A stretch of DNA of 64,000 nt from an uncultured Saprospiraceae bacterium (GCA_937941095.1 CALDYJ010000005.1:1-64000); one strand, 5' to 3'; positions 51,063 through 60,453 are shown, counted from the stretch's first letter. Made by a program: numbers and translations. Notes: generated by a model not told the origin, from the sequence alone.

Positions 51063-51085
51063 ATCAAATCAGTAAAATAAGCTAA

Positions 51086-52108
51086 ATGAAAAACCTAAGG
51101 AATTTGACGCTCTTTTTAATGTTCATCATGCTGAGTTGTTCAGGTGATGATGACTGTCCTATTGCAGATAATTTAGATTTGTTTAATGAATTATGGAAAA
51201 CTTTCGATCATGAATATGCTGCTTTCGAAATTTTAGATAAAGATTGGGATGCAATCAAAGATAAGTATAGCCCATTAGTAGACAATAATACCACGGAACA
51301 AGAATTGTATGAAGTGTTTAAAGCTGTTTTGTTCGAACTAGAAGACGCACACTCTGATTTGCATACAGAATCTGATTTAGGCTCTGTTCAATATTATTAT
51401 GAGGTAACTGATAAGGCTTCAAGAAATTACATAGGCTGGTCTGATTTGCAAACAAAATATCTCGAGAATGTAATCGAAAGTACTCAAGAGTTAGCTTATG
51501 CAAAGATCCAAAATGAAGACATAGGCTATTTAAGACTAAGAACTTTCTCTGGTGATCCAGCTGATTTTGACCTAATGGATGGGCTTTTATCTTCTTACAG
51601 TAATTTAAAAGGAATCATTATCGATGTTAGAAACAATGACGGTGGCAACGAAGCAAACGCTAAAGAAATAGCAAGTAATTTTGTTGATAAAGAAACTTTG
51701 TACAGGTATGCGAGGCTAAAAGAAGGCTGCGAAAGAAATAAATTGTCGGGTTTCAGAAGTTTAGAAATGAATGCTCACCCTACAAATCATTTTGCTGGCA
51801 AAGTTATCTTGTTGACAAATAAAAAAACCTTTAGCGCAGGCGAAGACTTTACACTCATGATGAAAGCTACTCCAAATATTGTCCATATTGGTGATGATAC
51901 TTGGGGCGGATTTGCCACAGGCCCGAGTAGTAAGAAACTTTCAAATGGTTGGAGGTTTAGAGTATCCAAGAAAATAAGTTATGACTTGGATAAAAATCCA
52001 ATTATCGGAGGCATAAAGCCTGATGAAAAGATTGTTTTATCTGAAAATGATATGGATAATAATGTAGATAGAATCATAGAGCGAGCTATTGAGATATTGG
52101 ATCAATAG
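51086..52108 (+). CDS. S41-family serine peptidase lipoprotein
   Basis: This 340-residue protein has a lipoprotein signal (MKNLRNLTLFLMFIMLSCS, Cys at residue 18) followed by an acidic linker (SGDDDC). The S41 (C-terminal-processing/tricorn-like) core has IIIDVRNNDGGNEANA and the nucleophile Ser250 in KTFSAGEDFTLMMK. No PDZ domain is apparent. It would be anchored in the envelope and cut peptides there; the substrate is unknown. The leader of about 210 nt begins at promoter element A. It shares its promoter type with the next transcription unit, which also encodes exported hydrolases. Confidence 0.88.
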   Translation: MKNLRNLTLFLMFIMLSCSGDDDCPIADNLDLFNELWKTFDHEYAAFEILDKDWDAIKDKYSPLVDNNTTEQELYEVFKAVLFELEDAHSDLHTESDLGSVQYYYEVTDKASRNYIGWSDLQTKYLENVIESTQELAYAKIQNEDIGYLRLRTFSGDPADFDLMDGLLSSYSNLKGIIIDVRNNDGGNEANAKEIASNFVDKETLYRYARLKEGCERNKLSGFRSLEMNAHPTNHFAGKVILLTNKKTFSAGEDFTLMMKATPNIVHIGDDTWGGFATGPSSKKLSNGWRFRVSKKISYDLDKNPIIGGIKPDEKIVLSENDMDNNVDRIIERAIEILDQ

Positions 52109-52120
52109 ATCCTATGGACG

Positions 52121-52169
52121 TTCTTAGCAATTTTTTACAAGTAAGTAAGTTCCTTTAGTTTTAACTTTG
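52121..52169 (+). promoter_or_regulatory. Promoter element B (twin of 50825-50873)
   Basis: It starts TTCTTAGCAA, has TTTTTACAAGTAA at 52132-52144 and the -7 box TAACTTTG at 52162-52169, exactly as far apart as in element A. The -7 box overlaps an in-frame TTG at 52167, showing that this TTG is not the start of the DUF885 gene. Confidence 0.72.
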
Positions 52170-52193
52170 TGTAAAAGAAGGATCTTGGATTCA

Positions 52194-53498
52194 ATGATAA
52201 AAGGCTTTACTTTGTTAATGTTCTGCTTGTTTTTTCTACAAAAAGAAGCACATTTACAATCCAATGCTCAAGATTTCGATGCATTTGTGGATGAATTTAT
52301 AAGAGAATATGAGCAATTATCTATAGCTCCCTTATCCATTTCTTATTTTACCAATTTAAATCAAATCCCAAGTTTAGATACTGTACTCATTCAAGAAGAT
52401 TTTTTTTTAAACACAAAAATCGAATTGAGTAAATTTAAAATGGAAACGTTTAATGAGCAAGAAAAAATCGATTATCAATTAATAGAATACGAAACCAAAT
52501 TAAGACTTTTAGGATTACAGCTTGAAAAGAAATGGCATAATATTGAAATCGACAGTATTCATCAATCTGGACTCCGCGATGTCCCATTAGGAAAAGAATG
52601 GTATGTTTATTTTCTAAAAAAATGGGTAGACTTAGAAGTAGAACCTGAAGAGATGTTTTTGTTTGGACTAAATGAAATCCATAAGGTAAAATCTCAAATG
52701 GAGGCCATCCAAATCAAAAGTAAACTATCCAAAAATGATTTTGAAATATTTTTATTGGGTCAAAATTTTTACATCAATAATGTTGCTGAAGTCCAGCAAT
52801 CCTTTGAAGAATTACAGGTAGAAATATGGAAAATAATCCCACTTTATTTTCCTTACCTAGACCAATTGTCGAAGGCAAAAATCACCAGAGGAAGGAGCAG
52901 TCGGCTTGCAAAAGTACCCGCTTATTATAGAAGTGTGGATTCTACTTTTTATTATAATTATTTTAATCAAGCCTTTTGCAATAGACAATGTACTTGGATC
53001 TTTGTTCATGAAGCTTCTCCAGGACATCACTATCAAATTGCTATCAATAATAGCCTTAAAGAATCTAAGATTAAGCACCTTTTTTCTTATTACGGGTTTT
53101 CGGAAGGCTATGCTGCCTATGTTGAAGAAGTGGGCATAGAATTGGGATTTTACAAAGATGCTTATCAAGAATATGGGAAGTGGGAATGGGATTTAATTAG
53201 GTCCCTTAGAGTTGCCTTGGATGTAGGTATTAATTATTATGCTTGGGATGATGAGACAGCCATGGCATTTTGGAAATTACACATCAGTGGACAAGATGAT
53301 ATAGGCGAACGAGAGATCAATAGAATGAAAAACTGGCCAGCACAAGTTATCACTTATAAGTATGGTGCAGACAAGTTTCTAAAGTGGAAAAATAAAGCTC
53401 AAGAGAAAGCAAACTTTAATTTTAAATCCTTCCATACTGAAATTTTAAAAAGAGGTAGTTTGCCTTTTTCTGTCCTAGAACAATATCTTTCTGAATGA
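52194..53498 (+). CDS. DUF885-family exported metallopeptidase-like protein
   Basis: This 434-residue protein starts at the ATG at 52194, where a signal peptide begins (MIKGFTLLMFCLFFLQKEA). The frame continues upstream to a TTG at 52167 that is part of the promoter. The hallmark is HEASPGHHYQ, the zinc motif of DUF885 proteins, with the downstream YGFSEGYAAYVEEVG block supplying a further acidic ligand, and SLRVALDVGINYYAWDD near the C-terminus. Known of the family: large periplasmic putative carboxypeptidases; at this length it is shorter than many members (about 550-600). The N-terminal half is poorly conserved. A PDZ-hydrolase gene follows after 19 nt. Confidence 0.87.
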   Translation: MIKGFTLLMFCLFFLQKEAHLQSNAQDFDAFVDEFIREYEQLSIAPLSISYFTNLNQIPSLDTVLIQEDFFLNTKIELSKFKMETFNEQEKIDYQLIEYETKLRLLGLQLEKKWHNIEIDSIHQSGLRDVPLGKEWYVYFLKKWVDLEVEPEEMFLFGLNEIHKVKSQMEAIQIKSKLSKNDFEIFLLGQNFYINNVAEVQQSFEELQVEIWKIIPLYFPYLDQLSKAKITRGRSSRLAKVPAYYRSVDSTFYYNYFNQAFCNRQCTWIFVHEASPGHHYQIAINNSLKESKIKHLFSYYGFSEGYAAYVEEVGIELGFYKDAYQEYGKWEWDLIRSLRVALDVGINYYAWDDETAMAFWKLHISGQDDIGEREINRMKNWPAQVITYKYGADKFLKWKNKAQEKANFNFKSFHTEILKRGSLPFSVLEQYLSE

Positions 53499-53517
53499 TC
53501 AAATTGACAAAGCTATT

Positions 53518-54855
53518 ATGACACATCTAAAATTTTTATTGTTTTTTCTTTTATTTTCTTTAAATCTAAATGCTCAACAATTAGCTAGAGCGGGATACTT
53601 AGGGATTCATTTGCAGGATTCAAAAATCGAGCAAGGTGTCGAAGTGCTAAAAGTACTTTCTAATTCTACCGCTTCAGCCATTGGTTTGGAAGTAAATGAT
53701 GTCATTGTAAAAATGAATGCATCAGAAACTCCTAGTACTCAAGCATTGATTGCAGTAGTTGCAAAATGGTCAGTTGGAGAGACACTGCGGATAGACATAA
53801 AAAGAAATGGAGAAGAAAAAGAACTTAAAGGAATTGTAATTGCCAAACCGATTGAAATTTCAGAGGTAGGTACTTTACACTATGATGAAGTGGCTTATGA
53901 TGGTGGAGCTTTAAGAACAATTTTAGAGATGCCTAAAGGTGTAAAAAACCCACCTGTTTTAATGTATCTTCCAGGTATAGGTTGTTCGTCCTACGATTTT
54001 GCCTTAGATGAATCTCATGTCATAAAATTATTTATTGAATCCATAGTTTCACAAGGAATTGCTGTCTTTCGAGTTGAGAAGCCAGGGATGGGCGATAGCA
54101 AAGGAACGACACATTGCGAGGACATGGATTACAAATATGAACTCGGTGCTTATAAAGCGGCTTTAGAGAAACTTAAACAGCACCCCGGTCTTGATCAGAA
54201 AAAAGTGTTTCTTTATGGAGAGTCCTTGAGTACCGTTGCTGCACCGATTTTGGCTCAAAAAAATGAGGTTGCAGGTATTGTGGTTTGGGGAGGACTGTCT
54301 AAAACATGGTATGAGTATTACATGGATTTGATTAGAAAGCAAAAGGTTTTATTTGGATTAGATTTTGAGGAAATTGACAAAGAATTTAGAGAAGTGCAAA
54401 CCTTTTACTTTAAGTTTATGGTTGAGAAATATACGCCTGATGAATTAGCTGCTATAGATCAGTTCAAAGACTTGGTAGAACAATTTTTTATCAATGATCG
54501 TTGGCTGGGGCTTCATCATTATAGTTTCTTTCATACCTTAAATGAAATTGATGTCCTGACAAACTATAAGAAAGCAAATTGCCCAGTTTTAGCTTTGTCA
54601 GGAGAATCGGATATTCACACTTCTAACGAAACTTGGGCAGATGAGATTTGTGCAGCAGTAAATTACTATAATCCTGGAATGGCTACAAAAATAACCATCC
54701 CTGAAACAACACACCATTATTTTAAAGTCCCTTCTGTCAAAGAATATTATGAGCTTATACAAACTGGTAAATTAGACCAGAATTATAAATCTAAAAATTT
54801 TAACGAAGAAATACCAAATGCAATATGTAAGTGGGTACTGGATTATAAAATCTAA
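53518..54855 (+). CDS. Exported PDZ - alpha/beta hydrolase fusion protein
   Basis: This 445-residue protein has a signal peptide (about 1-20, ending LNAQ), a PDZ domain (about 24-110: AGYLGIHLQDSK, GLEVNDVIVKMN) and an alpha/beta hydrolase domain (about 130-440). The oxyanion region is LMYLPGIGCSSYDFAL, the nucleophile elbow is YGESLSTVAAP with Ser236, an acid may be D in ALSGESDIHT, and His is in ETTHHYF. The elbow is G-x-S-x-S rather than G-x-S-x-G. PDZ domains usually bind C-termini of proteins, so this may be a peptidase or esterase directed to envelope proteins. It forms an operon with the DUF885 gene. Confidence 0.85.
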   Translation: MTHLKFLLFFLLFSLNLNAQQLARAGYLGIHLQDSKIEQGVEVLKVLSNSTASAIGLEVNDVIVKMNASETPSTQALIAVVAKWSVGETLRIDIKRNGEEKELKGIVIAKPIEISEVGTLHYDEVAYDGGALRTILEMPKGVKNPPVLMYLPGIGCSSYDFALDESHVIKLFIESIVSQGIAVFRVEKPGMGDSKGTTHCEDMDYKYELGAYKAALEKLKQHPGLDQKKVFLYGESLSTVAAPILAQKNEVAGIVVWGGLSKTWYEYYMDLIRKQKVLFGLDFEEIDKEFREVQTFYFKFMVEKYTPDELAAIDQFKDLVEQFFINDRWLGLHHYSFFHTLNEIDVLTNYKKANCPVLALSGESDIHTSNETWADEICAAVNYYNPGMATKITIPETTHHYFKVPSVKEYYELIQTGKLDQNYKSKNFNEEIPNAICKWVLDYKI

Positions 54856-54906
54856 GTGCTCACTTAATTATTGAATTTGAATTGATAAAGTTTTCAATGA
54901 AGAGCA

Positions 54907-55221
54907 TTATGCCTGCGCTGGGGGTGTATTAAAATTCATGTTCGGAAAAGGATTTTGTTGTTCCTGAATTTGTCCAAACTGAGCTTCGTACTTTTTTACA
55001 TTCTCAGCAAGAGCCCTTAGTAATCTCTTTGCATGAGGCGGAGTCATAACGACCCTAGATTTTACTTTCGCTTTTGGGACATTAGGTACGATTCTGATGA
55101 AATCCATCACGAATTCAGAACTTGAGTGTGAGATTATCGCCAAATTAGAATATACTCCTTCAGCTATATCTTCTGGAAGTTCTATGTTTAGTTGTCCTTT
55201 TCCTTTTTTTTGCTCAGCCAT
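54907..55221 (-). CDS. DUF3467 family protein
   Basis: This 104-residue protein has the DUF3467 pattern: LNIELPEDIAEGVYSNLAIISHSSSEFVMDFIRI, then KSRVVMTPPHAKRLLRALAENVKKYE. The family is small, cytoplasmic and uncharacterised but widespread in Bacteroidota. I start it at the ATG at 55221 (MAEQKKGKG); the frame runs 13 codons further, to another ATG at 55260, without family resemblance. The C-terminal tail is rich in Gln, Asn and Pro. Confidence 0.88.
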   Translation of the reverse strand: MAEQKKGKGQLNIELPEDIAEGVYSNLAIISHSSSEFVMDFIRIVPNVPKAKVKSRVVMTPPHAKRLLRALAENVKKYEAQFGQIQEQQNPFPNMNFNTPPAQA

Positions 55222-55336
55222 TTTATGTAAAATTAAATTTTTTTGAGAATATGGAATCATTAATTAGATTCCTTTGTATATATACTTTCAAATGTAAAAC
55301 AATTTATACTCAAAAACGCTTAAAAAGATTTTAACA

Positions 55337-56134
55337 ATGGAACAATATTTTGCGGCCAACAAAAAACTATGGGATGAAAAGGTTCCTGTGCATTTAGACT
55401 CTGATCTTTACATGATGGAGGAGTTCTTAAATGGCAAAAGTTCTTTATGTCCTGTCGTGCAAGAACAAGTAGGCGATGTCAAAGGAAAATCGATCTTACA
55501 CTTACAATGTCACTTTGGTCAAGATAGTTTAAGTTTAGCTAGAATGGGAGCAAAAGTAACTGGAGTAGACTTTTCTGCTCAGGCTATAGCCAATGCTAGA
55601 AAGTTAAATGACCAATTGAACTTGGACGTCAAATTCGTTGAAGCTAATGTCTTAGAGTTGAATGGACTCTTAGAGGAAAAGTTTGACATGGTCTTCACTT
55701 CTTTTGGAACAATTATATGGTTGCCGGATTTAAATAATTGGTCCGCTGTCATTAAGCATCATTTAAAACCTCATGGTGAATTTGTGATGGTTGAGTTTCA
55801 TCCAACAATAAATGCGATGGATTGGGAGAATGCAAGTTTTGATTACAATTATTTTAACACAGGAACTCCTTATCATGAAGTGGTCGAAGGAACTTATGCA
55901 GATAAAGATTCTAATCTCAAAGGGGAAGAATATTTTTGGCTGCATTCTTTTGAAGCGATCTTCAGTAATCTGCTCGCAAAAGGTTTAAAATTAAATGAAT
56001 TTAAGGAGTACCCATTTTCATCGTATGATGTGTTCGGAAAGATGAACAAAATTGAAGACTGGAAATTTGTTTGGTCCAAGATGAAAGTTTCCTTTCCACA
56101 TATGTTTTCGATCAAGATGACATTAGAGGGGTAA
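55337..56134 (+). CDS. Class I SAM-dependent methyltransferase
   Basis: This 265-residue protein has the Rossmann methyltransferase core: motif I as SILHLQCHFGQDSLSLARMG, then VTGVDFSAQAIANAR with the acidic SAM-ribose ligand, and FDMVFTSFGTIIWLPDL as motif IV. The C-terminal part (VMVEFHPTIN..., FNTGTPYHEV) is typical of a small-molecule methyltransferase subfamily. The substrate cannot be told. It is cytoplasmic and stands alone between the DUF3467 and MltA genes. Confidence 0.9.
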   Translation: MEQYFAANKKLWDEKVPVHLDSDLYMMEEFLNGKSSLCPVVQEQVGDVKGKSILHLQCHFGQDSLSLARMGAKVTGVDFSAQAIANARKLNDQLNLDVKFVEANVLELNGLLEEKFDMVFTSFGTIIWLPDLNNWSAVIKHHLKPHGEFVMVEFHPTINAMDWENASFDYNYFNTGTPYHEVVEGTYADKDSNLKGEEYFWLHSFEAIFSNLLAKGLKLNEFKEYPFSSYDVFGKMNKIEDWKFVWSKMKVSFPHMFSIKMTLEG

Positions 56135-56310
56135 TCCTCTAATGTTATTATTATTAACAAATAAGTACGCAATTGTAGTGTTGATTTTAGATTATGCTAT
56201 TTAAAGCCATAATTGAAGCATTTTATCAACATTTCGAAACAAATATTGTAGAATCTGAAACAAAGGAGCTATTTTAGAGAATAACCTCACAATCGGGTTA
56301 GTCAAATTAA

Positions 56311-57504
56311 ATGAAAATCCTCTTAAAAATTGGCTTAGCAGCTGGTTTTACATGTTTATCTTATTTTTCCTACCTAAAGTTTACCCAAGACGTAGACTCA
56401 GATGCTAATGATTTATTAGTTGATGTTAATGCAAATTACCCTTGTAAAAATAATGGCAAAGATCTTTGTCAGATTGAGTTGCCTACAGTTTATACACCTA
56501 GTAGTTTAAAAAATATCGATTTACCTCCTTTGTCTAATAAAGACAAGGCAGCATTGCAGCATCAGCTTAAGCTCATAAAAATAAGAAAGCAAAGAGCACA
56601 TCAAGTAGTAGGAAATCTAAATTTAAGTGTTTGCGAATTGGAAGAAACAATAGAAGCCATTTTAGAATCTCCAGATCCAAAAACGTTTCATAAAAAACTA
56701 GATGCTTATAGAGTAGGAGGAAAAAAAAATACAGGTGAAGTTTTAATGACTTCTTATTATACTCCTCTTATTGATGTATCAAAAAGAAGAACGTCTTATT
56801 ACAAGTATCCAATCTACCGCAAACCCAAAGATTATTCTGGTAAATTGCCTACTCGAAAAGTAATCGAAGAGGAAGGGCTTAATTATGATGAAGATCTTAT
56901 ACTTGCCTATGCGCATGACAAATTAGACATTTATTTTATGCAGTTGCAAGGATCCGGCTATGTCAAGTATAGAGACGGAAGCAAGGAAATGTTTGGTTAT
57001 GGTGGATCCAATGCGCATCATTATAGAAGCATCGGTCGGTATTTGAAAAAAAGAGAAGACATTTCTATCGATGATATTTCTCAAGATGGATTAAGGGCAT
57101 TCTTTAAAAAGAATCCACTAATGTTGGATGAGGTTTTAAACCAGAATCCTTCTTACACTTTTTTCAAACCAAGAAACAGCCTTCCTAAAGGCGCTGGACA
57201 TGTTCCTCTAACTGAAGGAATTTCCATCGCTGTAGATAGGAGATACATACCACTTGGTGCGACACTCATTGCTGCTGTGCCTAAATACAATGAAGAGGGA
57301 TCTTTGTATGGTCACGATCTCAAAATGTTTTTAGCCCAAGATGTTGGTGGCGCCATAAAAAGCTCTGGCCACATCGATATCTATATGGGTGTAGGAGACA
57401 AAGCGCAAAAAAAGGCTTCTCAGTTTTACCATTATGGAAAAATGTGGCTGCTCCTACCCAAAACCTATGAAGGAGGAGAAGAACGTTTGGTTATGTTGGA
57501 CTAA
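56311..57504 (+). CDS. mltA: Membrane-bound lytic murein transglycosylase A
   Basis: MltA cuts peptidoglycan between N-acetylmuramic acid and N-acetylglucosamine, giving 1,6-anhydro ends. The 397-residue protein has a signal/anchor (about 1-20). The MltA domain opens with LMTSYYTPLIDVS and IYFMQLQGSGYVKYRDG, and the catalytic 3D domain includes YIPLGATLIAAVPKYN and FLAQDVGGAIKSSGHIDIYMG (catalytic Asp in this block). No lipobox Cys is obvious near the signal, unlike E. coli MltA. The 3' end overlaps the convergent gene by 4 bp. Confidence 0.93.
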   Translation: MKILLKIGLAAGFTCLSYFSYLKFTQDVDSDANDLLVDVNANYPCKNNGKDLCQIELPTVYTPSSLKNIDLPPLSNKDKAALQHQLKLIKIRKQRAHQVVGNLNLSVCELEETIEAILESPDPKTFHKKLDAYRVGGKKNTGEVLMTSYYTPLIDVSKRRTSYYKYPIYRKPKDYSGKLPTRKVIEEEGLNYDEDLILAYAHDKLDIYFMQLQGSGYVKYRDGSKEMFGYGGSNAHHYRSIGRYLKKREDISIDDISQDGLRAFFKKNPLMLDEVLNQNPSYTFFKPRNSLPKGAGHVPLTEGISIAVDRRYIPLGATLIAAVPKYNEEGSLYGHDLKMFLAQDVGGAIKSSGHIDIYMGVGDKAQKKASQFYHYGKMWLLLPKTYEGGEERLVMLD

Positions 57505-60341
57505 AGGTCTGAAGCAAAGAAAAAATCAAATTTAAATGTCTTTCCTGTATTGAGTAAAGGATCTTCTTCTATCAAATAAGTCCCTCTGAAACCTAAACCT
57601 ATTTCGAGCCCTGCTAAATTTAAGAGGGTGTTGTCGAAAATTAATTCCACACCAGTAGACTGGAAATTTACTACTTGATTATTTAAGCTCAAGATTGATT
57701 CGCCATAATCATAAAATAAATTTGCTCTAATTCTTTTAAAATAAGTGATGCCTGCTATGCCTATGTGAGGATAAGCAAGTGGAAAAGAATAGTCCAAAGA
57801 ATAATTCTGAACTTCCTGATTTACAGGAATGGCATAACCTCTCGGGTAAATAAAGTTGTCAATGTCTTTGAATGTGTTTTTGATTTCTTCTTTTTGATAG
57901 GCCCCTGTTATTCTTAAACTATGATTTTTGCCAATGCCAGGTAAGTATATTCTTCCTCTCATAAATAATTTTTGGTCTTTATCATTGTCTAAGTTTTGAT
58001 TAAATGTAATGAAGGAACTGAATCCAAATTTTGGAGCAATGTTTTGTATGGCCGTTCTTTTTAAAGCATAGAGTGATAAAGTACCAGTCAAAGAATTATA
58101 ATTTTCGTTATCGACTTTGGTCTCATCTAAGAATCTATTAGAAGTTCGATGATGATTAAAAGCCAAGCTTGGAGTGAATTGAGTGAAGTAATTTCCTTTT
58201 ATCCCATTATGGGGCAATGAAATTTCTGGACTGATTTTCAATTCATTATAATCTAATTTTGAGAGCTCACCACCTTCAGGATTTTGATGTGCCAAAGACC
58301 TGGTAAAGAAACTCGTATTTAAATTCAAAACTGGGTACCATTTGGCGTAAGAAAGACTCAGGCGATTGACAGGTGTGTCTTCATTGAAATTGTAGGCAGT
58401 CAAAGCACTGATTTCAAAATCTTGCAAATGATTTCCAAAGCTAAAGTCAATCCCGGTTTCTTCGCTTGACAAGGAGGGCAGCCAACTGTATAATCGCAAA
58501 CCTGAAATGCCTTTATATTTTTTCACCTCGTATTTTTTGCTGGGTACTTTTACTAATAGATTACCACCTTCCTCTTTTGCTGCTACCTTATCTTGCCATT
58601 CCATTTCTTTTGGCTCTAACAAATTATCCCATGCGATTGGAGCATTCATGTCATCCGTCAAGTCAATTTTACTGATTACCTTCCCTAACTCGGTATGTTC
58701 GGTAAACAATAAAATTTTACCATTACTGTCTAAGTTTGGTTGGTAGGCACCGATAGGAACAGAAGTTAATTGTTCTATGTTCCCCGCTCCATTTAAAGGG
58801 GATTTATAAATGTTATCAATGCCACTAAACGAAGCTGAATAATAAACATAATCTCTAAAAATAAATGGATCTGCAAGGATGTGTGCAGTTGGATTAACCA
58901 GATTGGTTTCTTGATTATCAGTCAATGTTATTTTGGCCAAGCTTATTTTAGAATTCACTTTTTTCTGTAAAACTATAACATTAGCTGGCTCATTGTAAGC
59001 CAACCTACTCAATGCTACACCCTTAGGAAATTTTTTGATGGTGTCGATTTCTTTAGTTACAGCATTTATTTTAACCAGGCTATTGATTAAATCTAAGCCA
59101 ATTTGGATGGCGTATACATTACCTTGTTCATCAACAGTTGGTGAAAAGAATTTACCTTTTTTTGTAAGTCGCTTTTTAGTTGATGTTTTTAAATCAAATA
59201 AATAAACATCTGAAAAAGAAACGTTATTTCTTCTTGCATTAAAAGTGCCTTCTGTCCAAGTTAAGAAATCACCACAATGATTGTAATGAATGTCTCCAAT
59301 CTGCATACCCATTGAACTTAGCTTCGTTTCTTTATCACCTATAATTTTCACCAGCTTTGGAATTTCACTATAGCTACTTTTGATGGCTAAAATGTTTTCC
59401 TCTGAATCAAACTTAGGAAAGAAATAGCTGGTGTTGATTCTTTTTGGTTTTTTAGTCACCGAGATAGTTGGTCTAATACCGGCTAAGTCTCTTTGCCTTT
59501 GCCAAAGTGTTTTTGCATTTTTCCAAGACTCTTTATAAAGTTCATTGGTATGAAGACCAGCATGTTTCTTCATGGCTTTGCTAAAGGAGTAAAACAAGCC
59601 TTTATAGCTAGCTCCATCTTTTAGAATAGGTGTTGTGATGTTAGTACCTTTCGTGTTTTTCAAATGTGAGAGCATCATGAACCCTAAAGGGTATTGATTG
59701 GGCACATTTAATAGATAAGACCTATTTCTAGCGACTTGATAATTGTAATTAATGTTTGCTAATCCCATTGCTCTTTGCTGAGCGGTGAAAGCTGGCATTC
59801 TTCCTCTTCCAGCGTCAGAGTAAGCCGTTTCTGCCACTACTGCATCGCCTTCAAAATACCATTCGGGTACTGACACAAATAAGGTTACGAGCCATGCTTC
59901 TTCCCCTAGTAAAGCAGATAGTATTTTAGTGAAACCTACCTTTCCATTTGAAATCTGTTGTACATGTCTATATTCATGAACAGATAATATGTCCAGCCAA
60001 TCCAAAGACCCTAGAGCGTTTGGATTTTGAGGCGCTGTTGTTAAAAAATTACTTCTAAAAGGCCCGAGTTGGACATTGCCATTAGGAATAATGGATTGAT
60101 TGTGGAGGACAATGTTTATTTTTTTTGCCAAGGGGCCAACAGAAGCATTTGTATTTTCTCTTTGATAGTTGACAATGTCAGCGATTCGACTTGCTTGTTG
60201 TTCTAGTCCTGCTGGAAATATTACGTTGCAGACAGCCGATTCAATTTTCTTCCAATCTTGTATGGGGTGTTGGCCAAAGTCTTGCGCAAAGGTGTGCTGA
60301 ATAAACAGTAGACAAAGGATAAAAATTATTAGCTTATTCAT
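57501..60341 (-). CDS. Exported protein with peptidase MA-like zinc motif, TolB-like propeller and outer-membrane barrel
   Basis: This 946-residue protein starts at the ATG at 60341, where a signal peptide begins (MNKLIIFILCLLFIQHTFAQ); the frame runs 16 codons further upstream without sense. Residues about 25-290 hold a gluzincin pattern: HEYRH at H122-H126 and a possible third ligand E164 in WYFEGDAV, as in peptidase MA-family proteins. Residues about 310-620 contain WD40/TolB-like (PD40) repeats such as SFSGIDNIYKSPLNG. The last 300 residues look like an outer-membrane beta-barrel ending in Phe-rich strands. Enzyme, propeller and barrel in one chain suggests a surface or periplasmic outer-membrane protease. 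The catalytic role is inferred. Confidence 0.7.
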   Translation of the reverse strand: MNKLIIFILCLLFIQHTFAQDFGQHPIQDWKKIESAVCNVIFPAGLEQQASRIADIVNYQRENTNASVGPLAKKINIVLHNQSIIPNGNVQLGPFRSNFLTTAPQNPNALGSLDWLDILSVHEYRHVQQISNGKVGFTKILSALLGEEAWLVTLFVSVPEWYFEGDAVVAETAYSDAGRGRMPAFTAQQRAMGLANINYNYQVARNRSYLLNVPNQYPLGFMMLSHLKNTKGTNITTPILKDGASYKGLFYSFSKAMKKHAGLHTNELYKESWKNAKTLWQRQRDLAGIRPTISVTKKPKRINTSYFFPKFDSEENILAIKSSYSEIPKLVKIIGDKETKLSSMGMQIGDIHYNHCGDFLTWTEGTFNARRNNVSFSDVYLFDLKTSTKKRLTKKGKFFSPTVDEQGNVYAIQIGLDLINSLVKINAVTKEIDTIKKFPKGVALSRLAYNEPANVIVLQKKVNSKISLAKITLTDNQETNLVNPTAHILADPFIFRDYVYYSASFSGIDNIYKSPLNGAGNIEQLTSVPIGAYQPNLDSNGKILLFTEHTELGKVISKIDLTDDMNAPIAWDNLLEPKEMEWQDKVAAKEEGGNLLVKVPSKKYEVKKYKGISGLRLYSWLPSLSSEETGIDFSFGNHLQDFEISALTAYNFNEDTPVNRLSLSYAKWYPVLNLNTSFFTRSLAHQNPEGGELSKLDYNELKISPEISLPHNGIKGNYFTQFTPSLAFNHHRTSNRFLDETKVDNENYNSLTGTLSLYALKRTAIQNIAPKFGFSSFITFNQNLDNDKDQKLFMRGRIYLPGIGKNHSLRITGAYQKEEIKNTFKDIDNFIYPRGYAIPVNQEVQNYSLDYSFPLAYPHIGIAGITYFKRIRANLFYDYGESILSLNNQVVNFQSTGVELIFDNTLLNLAGLEIGLGFRGTYLIEEDPLLNTGKTFKFDFFFASDL

Positions 60342-60453
60342 ACGTTTAGGTTTTAAGCAAAGATAAAATGTCTTTCTTTTATGTGTCAAAACAAGTTGAC
60401 GTCTAAAACATATGGTTAGTTATAACTAGAAAGGTTGCCTGAGGAAAGGAAGT

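Noticed and set aside
52167-52193. TTG start for the DUF885 gene
   Set aside because: The TTG is part of the TAACTTTG -7 box that is duplicated at 50866-50873; the signal peptide starts at the ATG at 52194.
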